Assembly: GCA_009869945.1 (NCBI GenBank)
Contig: WIXG01000108.1
Span: 1 to 64,000 of the forward strand
Length of the DNA: 64,000 nt
Direction of reading: 5' to 3'
Origin: Mesaphorura yosii
Taxonomy: Eukaryota; Arthropoda; Collembola; Poduromorpha; Tullbergiidae
Notes under the pieces: generated by a model
What the model was told of the DNA's origin: nothing
Database searches by the model: none
Seen by the model: the letters and a program-made list of their open reading frames with translations, nothing else
Translations under genes and position numbers: made by a program
Shown here: positions 1-11,787 of the stretch, piece by piece
Numbering within the stretch: the first letter of the stretch is position 1
Layout: every line of letters begins with the position of its first letter

Positions 1-3000
1 AAAATAGAGCGAGCGATTTATAAACTCTGCTAATTGGATTCTACGATTTCAGAGTCGTTGGAAAGGCGCGAAGAAGGAATTTTTGCAAAACGAGACATCA
101 GGACGCGTCGCGAATCAAGCGTGGCAAAATCGCAAAGTAGTTCCTCATCTGAAGGATACGATGATGTTGTGGTACATGTCTATATATAATATGTGATGGC
201 ATTTGCATAATAATGACATTAACAAGGCGATTAAGACGACGAGGAACCTTGAAATCGCCATCGCACCGCGTTCGCATACCAATGCGCACACCAATATTGC
301 CATAGCAAATTTTTTGCAAGTTGCAGCCGCTGCACGTCTTTCACTCCATGCCATAACCCTGGGCGAGTACGAGCTGAAGATCTTCATCACAGCGCAGCGG
401 CAGTCTCAAGTCGCTCTTTCCTACTTCACTTGACTTACTGACACATAGACGAAGAGCAGTCGCAGCTACAAAGGCTGCTGCGCTGCAAAGGCAGCAAGTG
501 CAGGCTTTGTTGTTATTGCCACTTTTTTGCAAACACCTGTTCGCTCCATTGTTGCGCGAATATGAATTATAAGCTGATGATGCTTTAGCTCATTGCTCCA
601 AAACATGAACACTGATTACAGTGACAAGACTCGGTGAGTAAACAATTCGAATACGCTCTCATGACACTCACTGACCTTGGTTACTTCAGATTTATTGTCC
701 CCGTCACAGTCGCTACTCTGAAATGCTCAATTTACGCCAAAATAATTTACTACGAGAAGTTGCGTGCTGGAAGAAAATTCTCGACACAGTAATGAGCGAC
801 CAGAAATTCCATGGGCTCCGCATCCAGTATTGTTTGCGTCGAGCATCGTCGTCAGCACTCTGCGGTCAACGTAAGGCGTGCGCAAATACAAATTCCAGTC
901 CTGCTATGCTACGAAGCAGAGGCGGCGCGAAAGCACTCGCGATTTTGTGTACATGCAAAGTGGACCTCCAAGGTCTTATTTTTTTGGTTCTTTCCTCAAC
1001 CGGCCCAGAACCTTGCTTGGTCAATACCCTTAACCTTCTCTCGCGCCTCAACTCGCGTCGCTCATGCGAATGGCAAAGGCTGTTGGCAAATTAACATGGC
1101 CTCTCTAATTGATTCATGGAAAATGGTAATATTTTACCAATCCCCGCTGCAAAAAGTTAATAAAACTTGTTATATAGCATTATAAATTTGGGATGTTTAT
1201 ATTTACAAGATTGTTACAACATGTTATTGGGTACTTCAAAGAAGCGGGGTAGCAAAGATGAAGTCATAAGGACACGGAGAAGAGATTTAAAGATATTTAC
1301 GAATCCATCACATTTTTTGTGCCGGCCAAACTGACCATCTATTTTTGAAACGAGTCGTGTCGAGAATTCGTGATTTATGCGTTCAGACAACCTGTCGTCT
1401 TGTTCTGTGCTTGGACCTTGACAAAGATATTTATTGGACTGTTTGCGCTTTTGCTAATTCCAATCCGCTCGCAATCTCGATCCTCATGATCGAATTAACC
1501 TTCAGGAACATAAACTGCCATTGTTCTAAGCCAAGCTCTGATGTGGCGGGCCTCGTTTGTCGCATTTGTATGCGGCGAGAATCGCGCCATGTCCAATTGT
1601 CAAATGTCTCACATGTCAATTAATCCACGGGAAGGCACACAGAGATTGATTGTTCCTAATTGAACAGCCCGGCCTGGTAGTCAAATCGCCGCCGATGACG
1701 CACGTGTAATTCTTGTCTTTGAAAATTGCAACGAAGGCCGTGCCAGTCACAGTCACCTTAAAATAACCTCTGCCTTAGTCAAGGTGAAAACATCTATTGC
1801 TTAATTGTATTGCCAAGTCAGATGAATCACTGTTTAGTGTGGAGCGATTAAATGACAGTGATTTGGGCTCAAACCAATACGTCAGTAGTTCAAAGTCAAC
1901 TCTCAAGTTTTTAACACGAAAAATTGCTAGAGGAAGTCATAAGAGTAGAAAAATAAACAAAACAAGATGCTCCGGGACGTTTACGTGCGTAGTTGCCCGA
2001 ATTTCTTGTTTTCTGCGTAAGGAGATTGTTGATTGTTGCGCATGAGCGAGACGAAAACATTTGTACTATGAGATAAAGTCTAGACTATGACCACTATGAC
2101 TATGAGACTATGTCTGGGATATTAAACATACGTTTGGAATCTTTTATTATATTTGCGCATTAAAATATTCCGTATACGGAATAATTTTTCTTTACCAGAC
2201 ATTTCCACACTCACTTGCTGTTCAATGTTCGACTTCAATGTCAAGGAGCGAGTTTCGTTCCCAAGTTTCGGAGTGAATTAAAGCACAATGTGGACCTCAT
2301 AATTATAATCCGTGGATTACAAAATATGTGAAAATGGCCCTGGGTTCTATCTCCATTCATGCCTACGCTCCAGCTGTCATTTGGTTTCAGTAACGGATAA
2401 TTTTAAAAATAGGAGCAACTGTCAAGAAGAAAGAACCCTTCATTCACATTCACATTATTTTAGTAATTACAATTCATAAAAATGTCAATCACTGTTCTCC
2501 TGAATACAAGCTTAAGAATGGCCCTTGACAAAGTCTCCAGCATGTCTCGTGAAACTGCTTTTCATTCACAAAACAAATTGAAAAGCACTCCAGGGCCAAA
2601 AATAGGAGGGCACGAGAAATGGTGAAATGCTGGCTTCTGATTTAAGTAAAGAACAAATCACATTAAGCATTTGTTTGTTTATGTTCACAATTTTTTACGA
2701 GTTGAGTGACAAGTTCAAATTTGCATTGTGCAGCAGAGTCAAATGTCAAAGGAGCAAGCAGCGCAGGTGTGACTTGTGGATCTTTCATGTCAAAAGATAA
2801 GCCAGCTTAGCGTCTTCTGAGATCTCACTCTTCGTGTCAGGAAAAATTCATCACCTTAACACAAGTTCAACAGTTGTCGCCTCTGTTATTATGTAATCAG
2901 GAATCCTTACATATTTAAGATGCCCTGCCTGCAAAATACTTCAAGAAAATACGACGCAATTTAATTTACAATTCTTACATTCACTTCTGCCACGAATTCT

Positions 3001-4162
3001 TGCTGCTCGTTGTCGTTACCAGATTAGCATAATTTTTTGCACTCTATTTGCGCATGCCAAAATAAATTTAATTGATGATTTATAAGGAACTTGATATCAA
3101 AGGAACTTGGTCGTGATTTCTGCCTGCTTGTTGTTGTTGTCCAATTTGCAAATTGGCATTCGTGTTGGCTGATCCTTAAAATCCGGCCAATGAGCAAGAA
3201 AACACTCACGGCCGAACGTGGGCCACTGTGGGCGCTGGCTTTGTTCAGCGTCTCGTGTGGAACCAAAGCAAGGCGTCTTAGGGTCATGTCATGCTAATTG
3301 TGCACATGCGCTCATGTTTGACATTGACTGGCGAAGGTTATTTTGTTTTTCGACCCAGCGACCGACCGACCACCAAATTCTTTGTCTCCTTTTTGTCGAA
3401 TTACATATCTCCAAGCGATGCCTGACCTTCGGCATCGTCAAGTCATCAAATGAAATCATTTTCCACTTGTCGAATTCAATCGCTAATCATAAACATGAGG
3501 CATTAGTGTTGAGTTTCAAATTTAACCCCGCTTCAAGTCTTGGTCTTGGTGGTAACTTGTATACTTCATATTGAGACGCTCATAAATTGCACAAATGGTC
3601 ATTTATCTGCACCCTCATACTTCATAAATGGATGAGATGTAAAATATGCGTGTTCAGATGCCGACCGTGAACCGTGAAATTAATATAATTGCACCAAGTT
3701 CAAGTGTCCCGTAGATTCATTCAATTAAATTATCTAATTAGGCTCAGCCAGCCAGCCTTCCGCGACCTGGCTGCATGTTTCCTTGTCCGTGTCTCAAAAT
3801 TATTACTGCCTTTTCGCGTCTAGAACTGTGCGGTCTCGTCTTCCTCAAGTTTCTGTTATCTTGATTCGGCTTTCTTTTTGTAGTAAAAAAAACAGAGAAA
3901 ATTCTAGTTTGGCTGCTGGTCTTTTGCGTACAATTATTGCCTTCGCAGATTTTGAGCTTTCATTAGAATCTGAATAATGCGAAAAAGGACGGAAGCTCAA
4001 AGACCGGAAGTCAAGCCCTTGCAGAACAAACCTGACCGTCGAATGTCTTGCTTTAACTATTAATGCGTTTTTATCTAATCGTTGCAGACTTCTAGGAATT
4101 GACTAGCAAAATTCGAGGTTGCTCAAGTCAACATTTGAACGCGTTTTGGAAAACATAGTCAA
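1..4162. other. Non-coding stretch, no supported gene
   Basis: I see only short overlapping open frames on both strands, the longest about 124 codons at 811-1185. None has a recognisable domain or signal peptide, or neighbouring splice sites that extend it. An imperfect run of GACTATGA-like units lies at about 2079-2114. Nothing here resembles tRNA, rRNA or a transposase. Confidence 0.6.
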
Positions 4163-4295
4163 CATGAGTGCGCCGAAACCAGTCGGGAAGGCAGTCCCAA
4201 TCAAAAGGATATGAACGTATATATTAAATCCAAACCAAGAATTGAACCTTTTGTAAAGTAAGTAAGTTGTGGTCTCCTATTAAATTACAACGCAG

Positions 4296-4565
4296 GAGCT
4301 GGAGCCGCCAAAACCCCGGATTATGCCTAAGGTTAAGCACGTGATTCTCGAAAGCGACCCAACTTTGTCGTTTCACATCACCCAGGTGTTGGGCAATTAT
4401 GCTAACTATTTTAACGACTTCATCAAGCAGGAGTCCGAAGCTTATTCATGTTATTGAACTGGATCAATTTATTAGATTCTCAAATAATTCATCTGCCAAG
4501 CGTTTTTTCTATTTTTTATGTAGATTTCTACGCTGACTGAGAAACCGAAAGGACACAACCAATAA
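4296..4565 (+). CDS. Unrecognised small gene, copy A of a tandem pair (3' exons)
   Basis: I do not recognise this protein. Exon-like segment 4296-4449 follows a good acceptor (TTACAACGCAG) and is open for 51 codons, with the core motif HITQVLGNYANYF. A second segment, 4524-4565, follows TTTTTATGTAG. It is 42 nt, reads ISTLTEKPKGHNQ and then stops, with AATAAA overlapping the stop. The same two segments recur about 610 bp downstream with the same spacing, which is the main reason to take them as exons. A possible first exon starts with ATG at 4163 (MSAPKPVGKAV...), but that frame meets TGA after 16 codons and I see no clean donor before it. The donor at 4450 (CAT|GTTATT) is weak and joins the 42-nt exon out of frame with its homologue, so copy A may be decaying too. 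Confidence 0.3.
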
Positions 4566-4774
4566 ACAAGACTTTAGACTTCCGAGGGTACTTACCAATT
4601 ATTTTATCATGCTAGTTTTCTATTGTACGTTTTAAAAATTTCAGCATTTTTATAAGTTTAAACTGGAATTAAAGTTGACCCAGCAATCATAGTCAAGTCC
4701 GCAGGTAGTTTAATCAGTAATATTAAACTGCCATATCTGCAAGAAGGGCGTTCACCTAATTGCCTTGCTGATAA

Positions 4775-5177
4775 GATGTCTTCGGCATAACCGTACGAAG
4801 TCATTTTCCACAGAAGTGGTTAGTCGTGGTATGAATGACATGGCGTTGTGTTGCCTAAAATAATAAGTCGTGGTCTTTAGTATTATTACAATCCAGGCGA
4901 AACCATCTAAGAAAGTGAGGCCTCACAGAATCGCGTTTGTAGCTCGAAGAAACGACAAGACCATTCCGTTCCTTATCACGGGAGCAGTGGGAAATTAGAT
5001 ACAATTTTATGAAGAGTATGAAGAATATCTGGAGCAAAACGATTATGAGTATGAGGTTAGTGCGCTACCGAACTAATTTATTAAATCATTCTCAAACTAT
5101 GCATCCATCAAGTGCTTGTTCTGTTATTTACTTAGATAAAAATCTCGACTGAAGACATCAAAGGACGCCAGAACTAA
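4775..5177 (+). pseudogene. Copy B of the small tandem gene, with nonsense codons
   Basis: This is a diverged duplicate of the segment at 4163-4565. Exon-like segment 4897-5055 has an acceptor (TTACAATCCAG) and a strong donor (GAG|GTTAGT). Its frame matches copy A through FLITGAVGN, but the next codon, TAT in copy A, is TAG here. The frame then continues in register as acidic, Tyr-rich sequence up to the donor. The terminal 42-nt segment 5136-5177 joins in phase 0 and reads KISTEDIKGRQN before its stop, at the same place as in copy A. The segment matching the possible first exon begins with ATG at 4775 and stops after four codons. Two nonsense codons with otherwise kept exon borders indicate a pseudogene, unless the unit is a non-coding transcript. 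Confidence 0.4.
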
Positions 5178-5303
5178 AAGATTAGGCTCTCTAATCTTAC
5201 TAAATATTCTATTGAAAGTTTTTTTCAGCTTTAAACGTTTCAGCATATTCAACTTTTAATCTTGAAAGTAAAGTTATAAGCTAAACCAGTAATCAACGTC
5301 AAG

Positions 5304-7376
5304 TCAACAAGTAACTGTCGTAGTATTTTTCCCGTTGCCGTTTTTAGTCAGTTTGTATTTCTCAGCCTCATCCACCAGGAAGGTGCTTCCTTCGTCATCA
5401 CTCACGGCCTGGTTCCCATTCTGATTCTGGTACTCGTGACTCTCTATCTCCAGTGCTACCCCTTCTTCGTCGTCATTATGCTCGTCGTCGTCCAAGTTTT
5501 CCGAGGACTCTGGAATATTGCTGATCGAAAGACGTGTTAGAAAGAGGAGCTCCGGTGGAAATATTCCGCGTGGCATCCGAGTAGAGAAACTTCTGCCTCC
5601 GGATCCCGCACCCGTACCTGTGGTGAGTCGTGACCTCCTAAATTGTGACGCTGTAGCTGAGTTCTGTTGACCTTCACCACCGCCTCCAGAACCACCACCA
5701 CCGCCAGCCGTCGGCAAGTTTGCATTCGTTGACTGATTTCGTCTGTAGAAGTCTTGGCGGGTGAGAATTCCATTCACTTCAATTCCCGGATGCACCGTGG
5801 GCGACCTCTTCGTTCGGAAGCACTTTAGCCACTTGAGAGCCTCCAGTCGAAAATGTTCGTTCAACCAACAGTAAATGAAGGGGTTGTAGCAAGTACTCGA
5901 CATGGCGATCATATGACAGATGAGAATTGCAGTCGAATTGTGTCGGACCAGGGTGAAATGAGTGAGGATGTGGTAGATGTTGATCGGAGCGAAGCAGACG
6001 GCAAAGAAAATAACAGTCAGCACAAGCATCTTGATTGTTGTACGCTTCCCCCGAGATTGGGCTTCCACTTGGCGAGGGGTTGTCGAACCTAGAAAAATTC
6101 CAGTTTCACCTAATATTCCAATATAGCATTATTGTTCTTGATGAATTCTACCTAATCCCGATGTTCGTTTCCCAAGTCGATGCATAATGGACACGTACGA
6201 CACGGACGTGATTGCCAACGGTATCAAGTACTGAGTTAGAAAAGTCCCGATTGTCAGCCACTGACGAGATTCCAGACTCGTAAAATCCGCCAGACACCTC
6301 TTCACCACTCGCACAGTCAGAATCGGGACCACTTTGTGATGCAGGGCGTAGGGCAAAGCCAGGAGGCCGGAGAGTACCCATATAATGAGAACGAGGAGCG
6401 CCCCTTCTGAGCTTTTCATACGGCGGCCCAGCGGGTTCATGATGACTTGGTACCTGTCCAGGGCGATAGAGGCCATCGTGATCGAGGTGACGTACACAGA
6501 CGTGACCTGCACGAAGGGAATCAGCTGGCAAAGGAACCAACCGAACGGCCACTCGGCGAGGACGACGCGGGAGATACTAAATGGGATATTTAGGCCGGCC
6601 ATGAAAAGATCTGCCACCGCCAGGTTAGCGAGAAGGGCGTGTGTCAAAGTGTGAAGTCTTCTGCTTCGAATTACTAACTGCAATTAAAGAAAAACGACGT
6701 ATACAAGTTGTTTAATTAGTCGCTGCACTCGATCTTCGTTCTACAACATCTCCAAGGGAAGGAAGATTGCTATTTCCAATGGTCAAATTGTCAAGTTCGT
6801 AAGCTCAAACATTCATCTTACCTCAACCACTAGGAAATTTCCAATGATGGCGATCACAGCGATGCAAATATACAGGCCGATGATAACAATGTGCTTGAGT
6901 GCCATGGAGCCGGTCTCCTCCGAGCTCATCAGATGGTTCAGGTTGTTGATGTCGTCGTCAGTGAGATTAAACTCAAAATCTTTCGACCCCATGCTCGGAA
7001 AGAGCATGTCGGGGTTAAGATCCAGGCCCAGATCGAGGTCCATGGGTCGGTACTTTTGCTGATCCAACAACCCTCCTGAAGCTATGCCACGTGCAACACC
7101 ACCACCTGTGCCCGGGTTCAAGCTGATCTTAAGCGCTTGGATAAATTCGTTCAGATTTTGTTTCAGAATAAGGTCCGAATCACTTTCGACTGGTGTAGAC
7201 GGAGGTGCACCGAGTCCGTACAAAGATCTCACATTGTCTGAAGCGCCGACACCTAACCTCAGACTTGGACCGGGAACCTGTCGCGAGTCCATCGAACTGG
7301 CCCTGGATGACGGGAAATGGAGTCTTACGAGGATCTCTTTGAGCTTCTCAATCAAGTACGTATCGGTAGACCCCAT
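5304..7376 (-). CDS. GPR83-like class A (rhodopsin-type) G protein-coupled receptor
   Basis: A seven-transmembrane peptide receptor of the plasma membrane. Exons, in reading order, are 7376-6822, 6677-6152 and 6088-5304; all junctions keep phase and give 621 residues. Residues 1-158 form a long extracellular N-terminus with no obvious signal peptide. TM1 ends with GNFLVVE, TM2 has NLAVADLF, the conserved extracellular Cys is near 235, and the DRY motif is at about 259-261. TM6 follows KRTTIKMLVL, and TM7 carries SSTCYNPFIYCWLNEHFR near residue 425. That last motif, with PFVQ before TM3 and DRYQVIM after it, matches vertebrate GPR83 better than NPY/RYamide receptors. The C-tail has a Gly/Ser run and an acidic patch. 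A minus-strand AATAAA lies at 5082-5077. The start at 7376 is the first ATG in frame; an acceptor-like TTAG just upstream leaves an extra 5' exon possible. The peptide ligand is unknown. Confidence 0.88.
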
Positions 7377-10300
7377 AATTACCTAACGTGGGTTTCGAGT
7401 GCCAGCCACACAGCTTCAGACTCAATTACAAGCTCCATTAGGGACGTCTGTCGTGCTCAACTTTCACGTGGACGTTAATCAAAGCGTTTACTGAAATTAT
7501 CGAGACGAGGAGTCTGGACTCTTGAGAGATCACTTTGAGAATGTTGAACTGAGAACGGAGATCACTTGTCCGCTGAGTGCTTGTTGGAGAGAAAGTCATA
7601 TTGACTCTAGAGCCTTTCATTTCCAAGCTTGAGCAAGAACTGGAACAAAGAGCCAATTGTGCGGGCCACTCACGAGCCTCTTGGTCGTTGCAGTATATTG
7701 GAAATGGAGCGATACATGGAAAGGAATCACGTCAGTTATAATAAATTTGCGATAATGAAAGGGACACATTCACTAGCGAGTCGCGAGCCGAGTTTCTCAA
7801 TGCTTCCAGATTTTGATCACAAGGTCGTAAAATTCCTAATTTCAATTCTAAACCCTCCCGAAACCTGCTTGCATACAAATTGCAAGTTTCAACAGCCTGA
7901 TAACACGGCATTTGGCTGCGTATCAATAAGATAGAATCAGCCACACTTCTGATCACAACCTCTTAGCGTCAAGTCCAAGTACAAAGTCAAGAGTCAAAAG
8001 CCCTCGTGTTGCGATGATGCCCTATAAATTCTGTTATAAAGATGAAACTGATAAAAACGAGCTGCATCCTCATTCAAATTCTTCCCAAAATATGTTTTCG
8101 AGCCGTTAGAAAGTACAGCCAATGTAAAGTGAAGAGGCAACTGAAGAGAACCATAAAACGAGTCAATTTAATAGGAGGAGGATCCAATCTGCTGCGAAAC
8201 TCCTAAGTATGATTCTGGTATCCATCCAAACTAGCTAAGACGTTATCTGATCCCGAATCAGTGCAATGTTTCTCTTGGCTGGAAGGATGAGCTTCCAACC
8301 TCAGCAGCATCTTCATCTCAATTCCGTATGTTATATGGTCATCTTGGGATTATCACCGTCTTGGTTTAGCCTTATCGCATGCACGTGCTTGCAGAATTTT
8401 CGGCTCTCATCGAACAAACTTTTACTACCATTGCCATTCACCAGTCATTATTTACGATTCACCAGTCTTCAAACTTTTCTGATTGCATTGGCGCTTGACG
8501 TTCAAATGCAAAAATTTCATGGCATCTCGGAGGCTGCAAAGGAAGCCCGAACCGGGTTTGACACTATCCGAGAATGAATTAAAAAAGCGAGAAGTAAAAT
8601 TGTTAAGTTTTGCTTTACGCAGCGGTCGCGCATCCTTCACCACGCACACCTGAACTGCTATGGCACTCGTGCATCCGAATTTGTCTTGAACAAATATGTA
8701 CTTTTGCCATCCTCCTCGGTACCCTTATTTGAATGCGCACATTCGAATTTCCATACTCAATATAAGTAAAAATATCAGATGTAGAGGTGGGTCCACGAAA
8801 GGTACAGTTCGAGCCTGCGAAATTAAGTCTACTCATTCCATTGTCTCTACTGCAATGCCATGCCGTTTAATTACGAGGAAAATCAACATAGAATCCTGCA
8901 GTTCTGTTCGGTTGTTTCTCTGGACAATACGCCTACCTACAACGCAAAACATCTTGCTTAGCGTTCAACGATTCTTTGGTAAAAGAAAACCAAATTTAAT
9001 TGGATTAAACTGCAACGGCAACTCAGAAAACAGAGTTCAAGGGCAAAAACAAAGACTCTGCTAGTGTGTGGCGCCCAGTCGGCGAAAAAGACAAGTAGGA
9101 ACATTCAGGACCTTCACATATACTAATAGTGCTAGACAATGTTATAGCCTGTAGCAAACCAGAGCGAGTCGGTTTGATGGGAACATCTGGACGTGTGATA
9201 GATCCGTCGATGAATTTCATTGAATTTCTCTTGTAGTCTCAGCTTGCTTTGTTTTAACGATTCTACGGTAAAAGAAATCCAAACTCAATTTAGATTAAAA
9301 TGCAACGGCAAGTCATGACTGCGGAAATAGAGTTCTTAGACAAAACCAAAATATGTTCCCACCAAAATCTGTTTTATTTTCTCTCGAAGCAATTATCTGG
9401 AGGTTTTAGTCACGCTTGTATTAGACCGCGGATGCGACTGCGATGATGTGACTGATCTCATCTCAGTCAATTTAAATTGGCGAGGTTTTGATAAACAATG
9501 ACGAAGAAACTACGAAGAAAAATAAGAACGTTAACAAGTTGCCGCTCCTGCTGCTATGTCACGGGTTCAAGCATTTCGACCCGAAAAATTAATTGACGAG
9601 AAGAACCGAATTGCGAGAAATTTGATTAAAAATATAAAGCCTCTTGAGTCTTGTGCAAAATTGCGAAATTAAAGCTTGGATATCGATGCCGTGGGATGAA
9701 ACCTCCGAATATTGGAATGCGATGAAGACGAAGCGTAAATGCAGCCAGGCTATAAAGATACGAGTTTGAAACTTTTGTTGGAAACATTAATTTATATGTT
9801 CGGGAGACTGGTGAAAAGATTCCCAGAAGAGATGCAAGAACACACGACAGCGTCTTGCTTCTTGCACGAAAGCTCATGGTCTGGCTTGAGCCAAGTCCAC
9901 TGTACCCAGAGTACGGCGTTGAAAGGTAGAATTCATTCATTCATGCTTCATTGTACAAAATTTTTGCCATGAACGCCGAACTTTTCCTGTGTTTTACTGC
10001 ACGACGTATGCTCATCAAATGATCAAATCCGTGAACTTGGAGTCCATGTCTTGGACTCTAGACGCTTCGATTGGATATTACGACTCGCTTCTTTTATGGA
10101 GAATAATGCGCAGTGAACTGAACAAATTTCAATAACACTTTGGTAAGGCGACTCGTCTCATCTCCTGTCGTACCATCACGGAACTTGATAACAAAGTAGA
10201 GCTGGAACCAAGCCTATTGTCTGCGCACGTAATTGATTAGCAGTGATTATCATGCCACCGAGCGGATGGAAGATTATGTGGGCGTGGTTTACTCTGGCAA

Positions 10301-10449
10301 GCAATTCGACCCAATTTATTGTCATTTCGCTCTGGTACATGATTAACCTAAATTCTGAGGCATTGATTCACAGTCCTTTTAGAAAGCAATGAATGACAAA
10401 AACAACACTGTGAATATAAAGATTTGACTATGGTTATTGTCTGGTTTCA
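7377..10449. other. Intergenic stretch, no supported gene
   Basis: Short open frames on both strands, none longer than about 122 codons, show no domain, signal peptide or splice extension. The stretch contains one diverged direct duplication (8955-9350), listed separately. It presumably holds the upstream control region of the receptor gene and the 3' flank of the FAHD1-like gene, but I see no specific site I can defend. Confidence 0.5.
8955..9350. repeat. Diverged direct repeat, two copies ~290 bp apart
   Basis: The copy at about 8955-9058 (CAACGATTCTTTGGTAAAAG, then AACTGCAACGGCAACTCA, then CAGAGTTC) recurs at about 9247-9350 (TAACGATTCTACGGTAAAAG, AAATGCAACGGCAAGTCA, TAGAGTTC). Spacing inside the copies is nearly kept, with a small insertion in the second. 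No coding frame is shared, so I infer an old local duplication or remnants of one repeat family. Confidence 0.6.
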
Positions 10450-10455
10450 TTTATT
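10450..10455 (-). terminator. Poly(A) signal AATAAA for the FAHD1-like gene
   Basis: TTTATT on the plus strand reads AATAAA on the minus strand, 37 nt past the stop codon at 10492. Confidence 0.6.
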
Positions 10456-10491
10456 AAAGAGCTGCTGACTCTGACTAGTCTGAGCTGCCAA

Positions 10492-11398
10492 CTATGTTCG
10501 GGTCTTGACACCAAAATTGATTTTCACCACGTCGCCGAGTCCACCCTCGATGACATCTCCCTCCTTCACAGCAGACACTCCAGCCGGTGTACCCGTCAGA
10601 ATCACGTCGTACGGTTCCAAGCGGAAGTATTGTGATATGTACGATATCAAGTAAGGAATAGTGAAAATCATGTCTTTTGTATTTCCACTTTGCTTGAGAG
10701 CGCCATTCACCTTGCACCACAGCTCAACATTATGAGGGTCAGGAATCGACGACTTGGGAATAAATTGGCTGACTGGGCAAGAAGTATCGAATGACTTGGC
10801 CATCTCCCACGGGTTGCCCTCCTTCCTGGCAATGTTCTACAGCAAAAATAAATACAAGTCTTGCATTAATACTATCACCATTAAGAAAATACAGCAATTA
10901 AGGATTTTGTTTATCCAATCTCACTTGAAAGTCACGAGCTGTCATATCCAGTGCCAGAACGTACCCAGCGACATGATCCATAGCTTTAGATTGTGCAATA
11001 TCGCTTCCCTTTTCCCCAATAACAATCCCAAGCTCAATTTCATGATGCAGTGACGCGCAACCTTTCGGAATCTGGAATTTGGTAAAACCATCGACCATAA
11101 TTGTACAGGAGACGATAATCTCCTTGCACTTAATTAATTAAGGCACACCGGACTCACCTTAATTGCCTCTCCTTGCACAATGTATGCCGAGGCTGGTTTC
11201 ATGAACAGCAGCGGAGTCTCAGGAAGTTTATTTCCCAATTCGGCAGCGTGATCCCTACATTCACGAAACACAGGGTAGATAAATTCGTATCCATATCGCC
11301 AGCTGATTGATAACTAACAGGAACACTTACTTGTAATTTCGGCCTACCGCGACAATCTTCCGACCCAACTCCGTGAAGCGTGAGAAATTTGCTGCCAT
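10492..11398 (-). CDS. FAHD1: FAHD1-like acylpyruvase / oxaloacetate decarboxylase
   Basis: An enzyme of the fumarylacetoacetate hydrolase fold. FAHD1 in animals is mitochondrial, cleaves acylpyruvates and decarboxylates oxaloacetate. Exons are 11398-11331, 11254-11158, 11071-10925 and 10836-10492; all joins keep phase and give 218 residues, against about 220 in the family. Visible signatures are VAVGRNYK at the N-terminus, LLFMKPASAYI, the metal-binding block HHEIELG (Glu66 and Glu68), LALDMTARD (Asp97), KSFDTSCP and VILTGTPAGV. I chose the ATG at 11398 because MAANFSRFTELGRKIV aligns with the start of known FAHD1. An in-frame ATG at 11575 without an intervening stop would add 59 residues that look like 5' leader, though a transit peptide is not excluded. 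It lies head-to-head with SNRNP27, 389 bp apart. Confidence 0.95.
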
Positions 11399-11787
11399 GA
11401 TTTGGTTAACTTCTTTTATTTTCTTATCGACGATAACTGTCACACGGACACTAGTGATGACTAGACACTCAACTTCTTCAACTACAGTTTCTTGACGGGA
11501 ACGGCTCACGTGCCCATGCCCTTGTACCTTGCTTAAGTTGAGTTGCTTGAATGTTGAGCCGCGAGAGTACAACAAGGAAGCATAAGGAAATTTCTCGAAT
11601 TGAAATATCGTTTACATCGATTTTAAAAAAAATTCGTTGATCGCGTAATATTCCAGTAAAAATCGATTCTTGTGAACATTTCGTCAGTGAAGGTGTTATC
11701 AATATCTGTTTTCAGTCACGTCTAATTAATTACGCGACAGTGCAGGAAGTTAAATTCTTTTTTCGTCTGATCGGTAGAGTGGACAGA
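11399..11787. promoter_or_regulatory. Shared upstream region of two divergent genes
   Basis: This 389-bp interval separates the start codons of the minus-strand FAHD1-like gene and the plus-strand SNRNP27 gene, so it must hold both promoters and both 5' leaders. I see no clear TATA box on either strand. The bidirectional role is inferred from the layout. Confidence 0.55.

Larger units (their letters stand above)
4163..5310. repeat. Diverged direct tandem duplication, ~600-bp period
   Basis: Matching blocks include AAGTTGTGGTCTC...TTACAACGCAG at about 4264-4295 against AAGTCGTGGTCTT...TTACAATCCAG at about 4865-4896. Others are ATTTATTAGATTCTCAAA against ATTTATTAAATCATTCTCAAA, and the segment with TCATAGTCAAGTCCGCAGG near 4690 against TCAACGTCAAGTCAACAAG near 5292. 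The offsets stay near 600-612 bp along the whole unit. The right-hand edge reaches the stop codon of the receptor gene on the other strand. Confidence 0.65.

Noticed and set aside
723..1185. Two overlapping plus-strand frames of ~124 codons
   Set aside because: No domain, no signal peptide and no splice support, and composition like the surrounding non-coding DNA.
11399..11575. Extended FAHD1 start at the in-frame ATG 11575
   Set aside because: The added residues lack similarity to the family, and the downstream ATG gives an N-terminus that aligns with FAHD1. It is kept only as a possible transit peptide.
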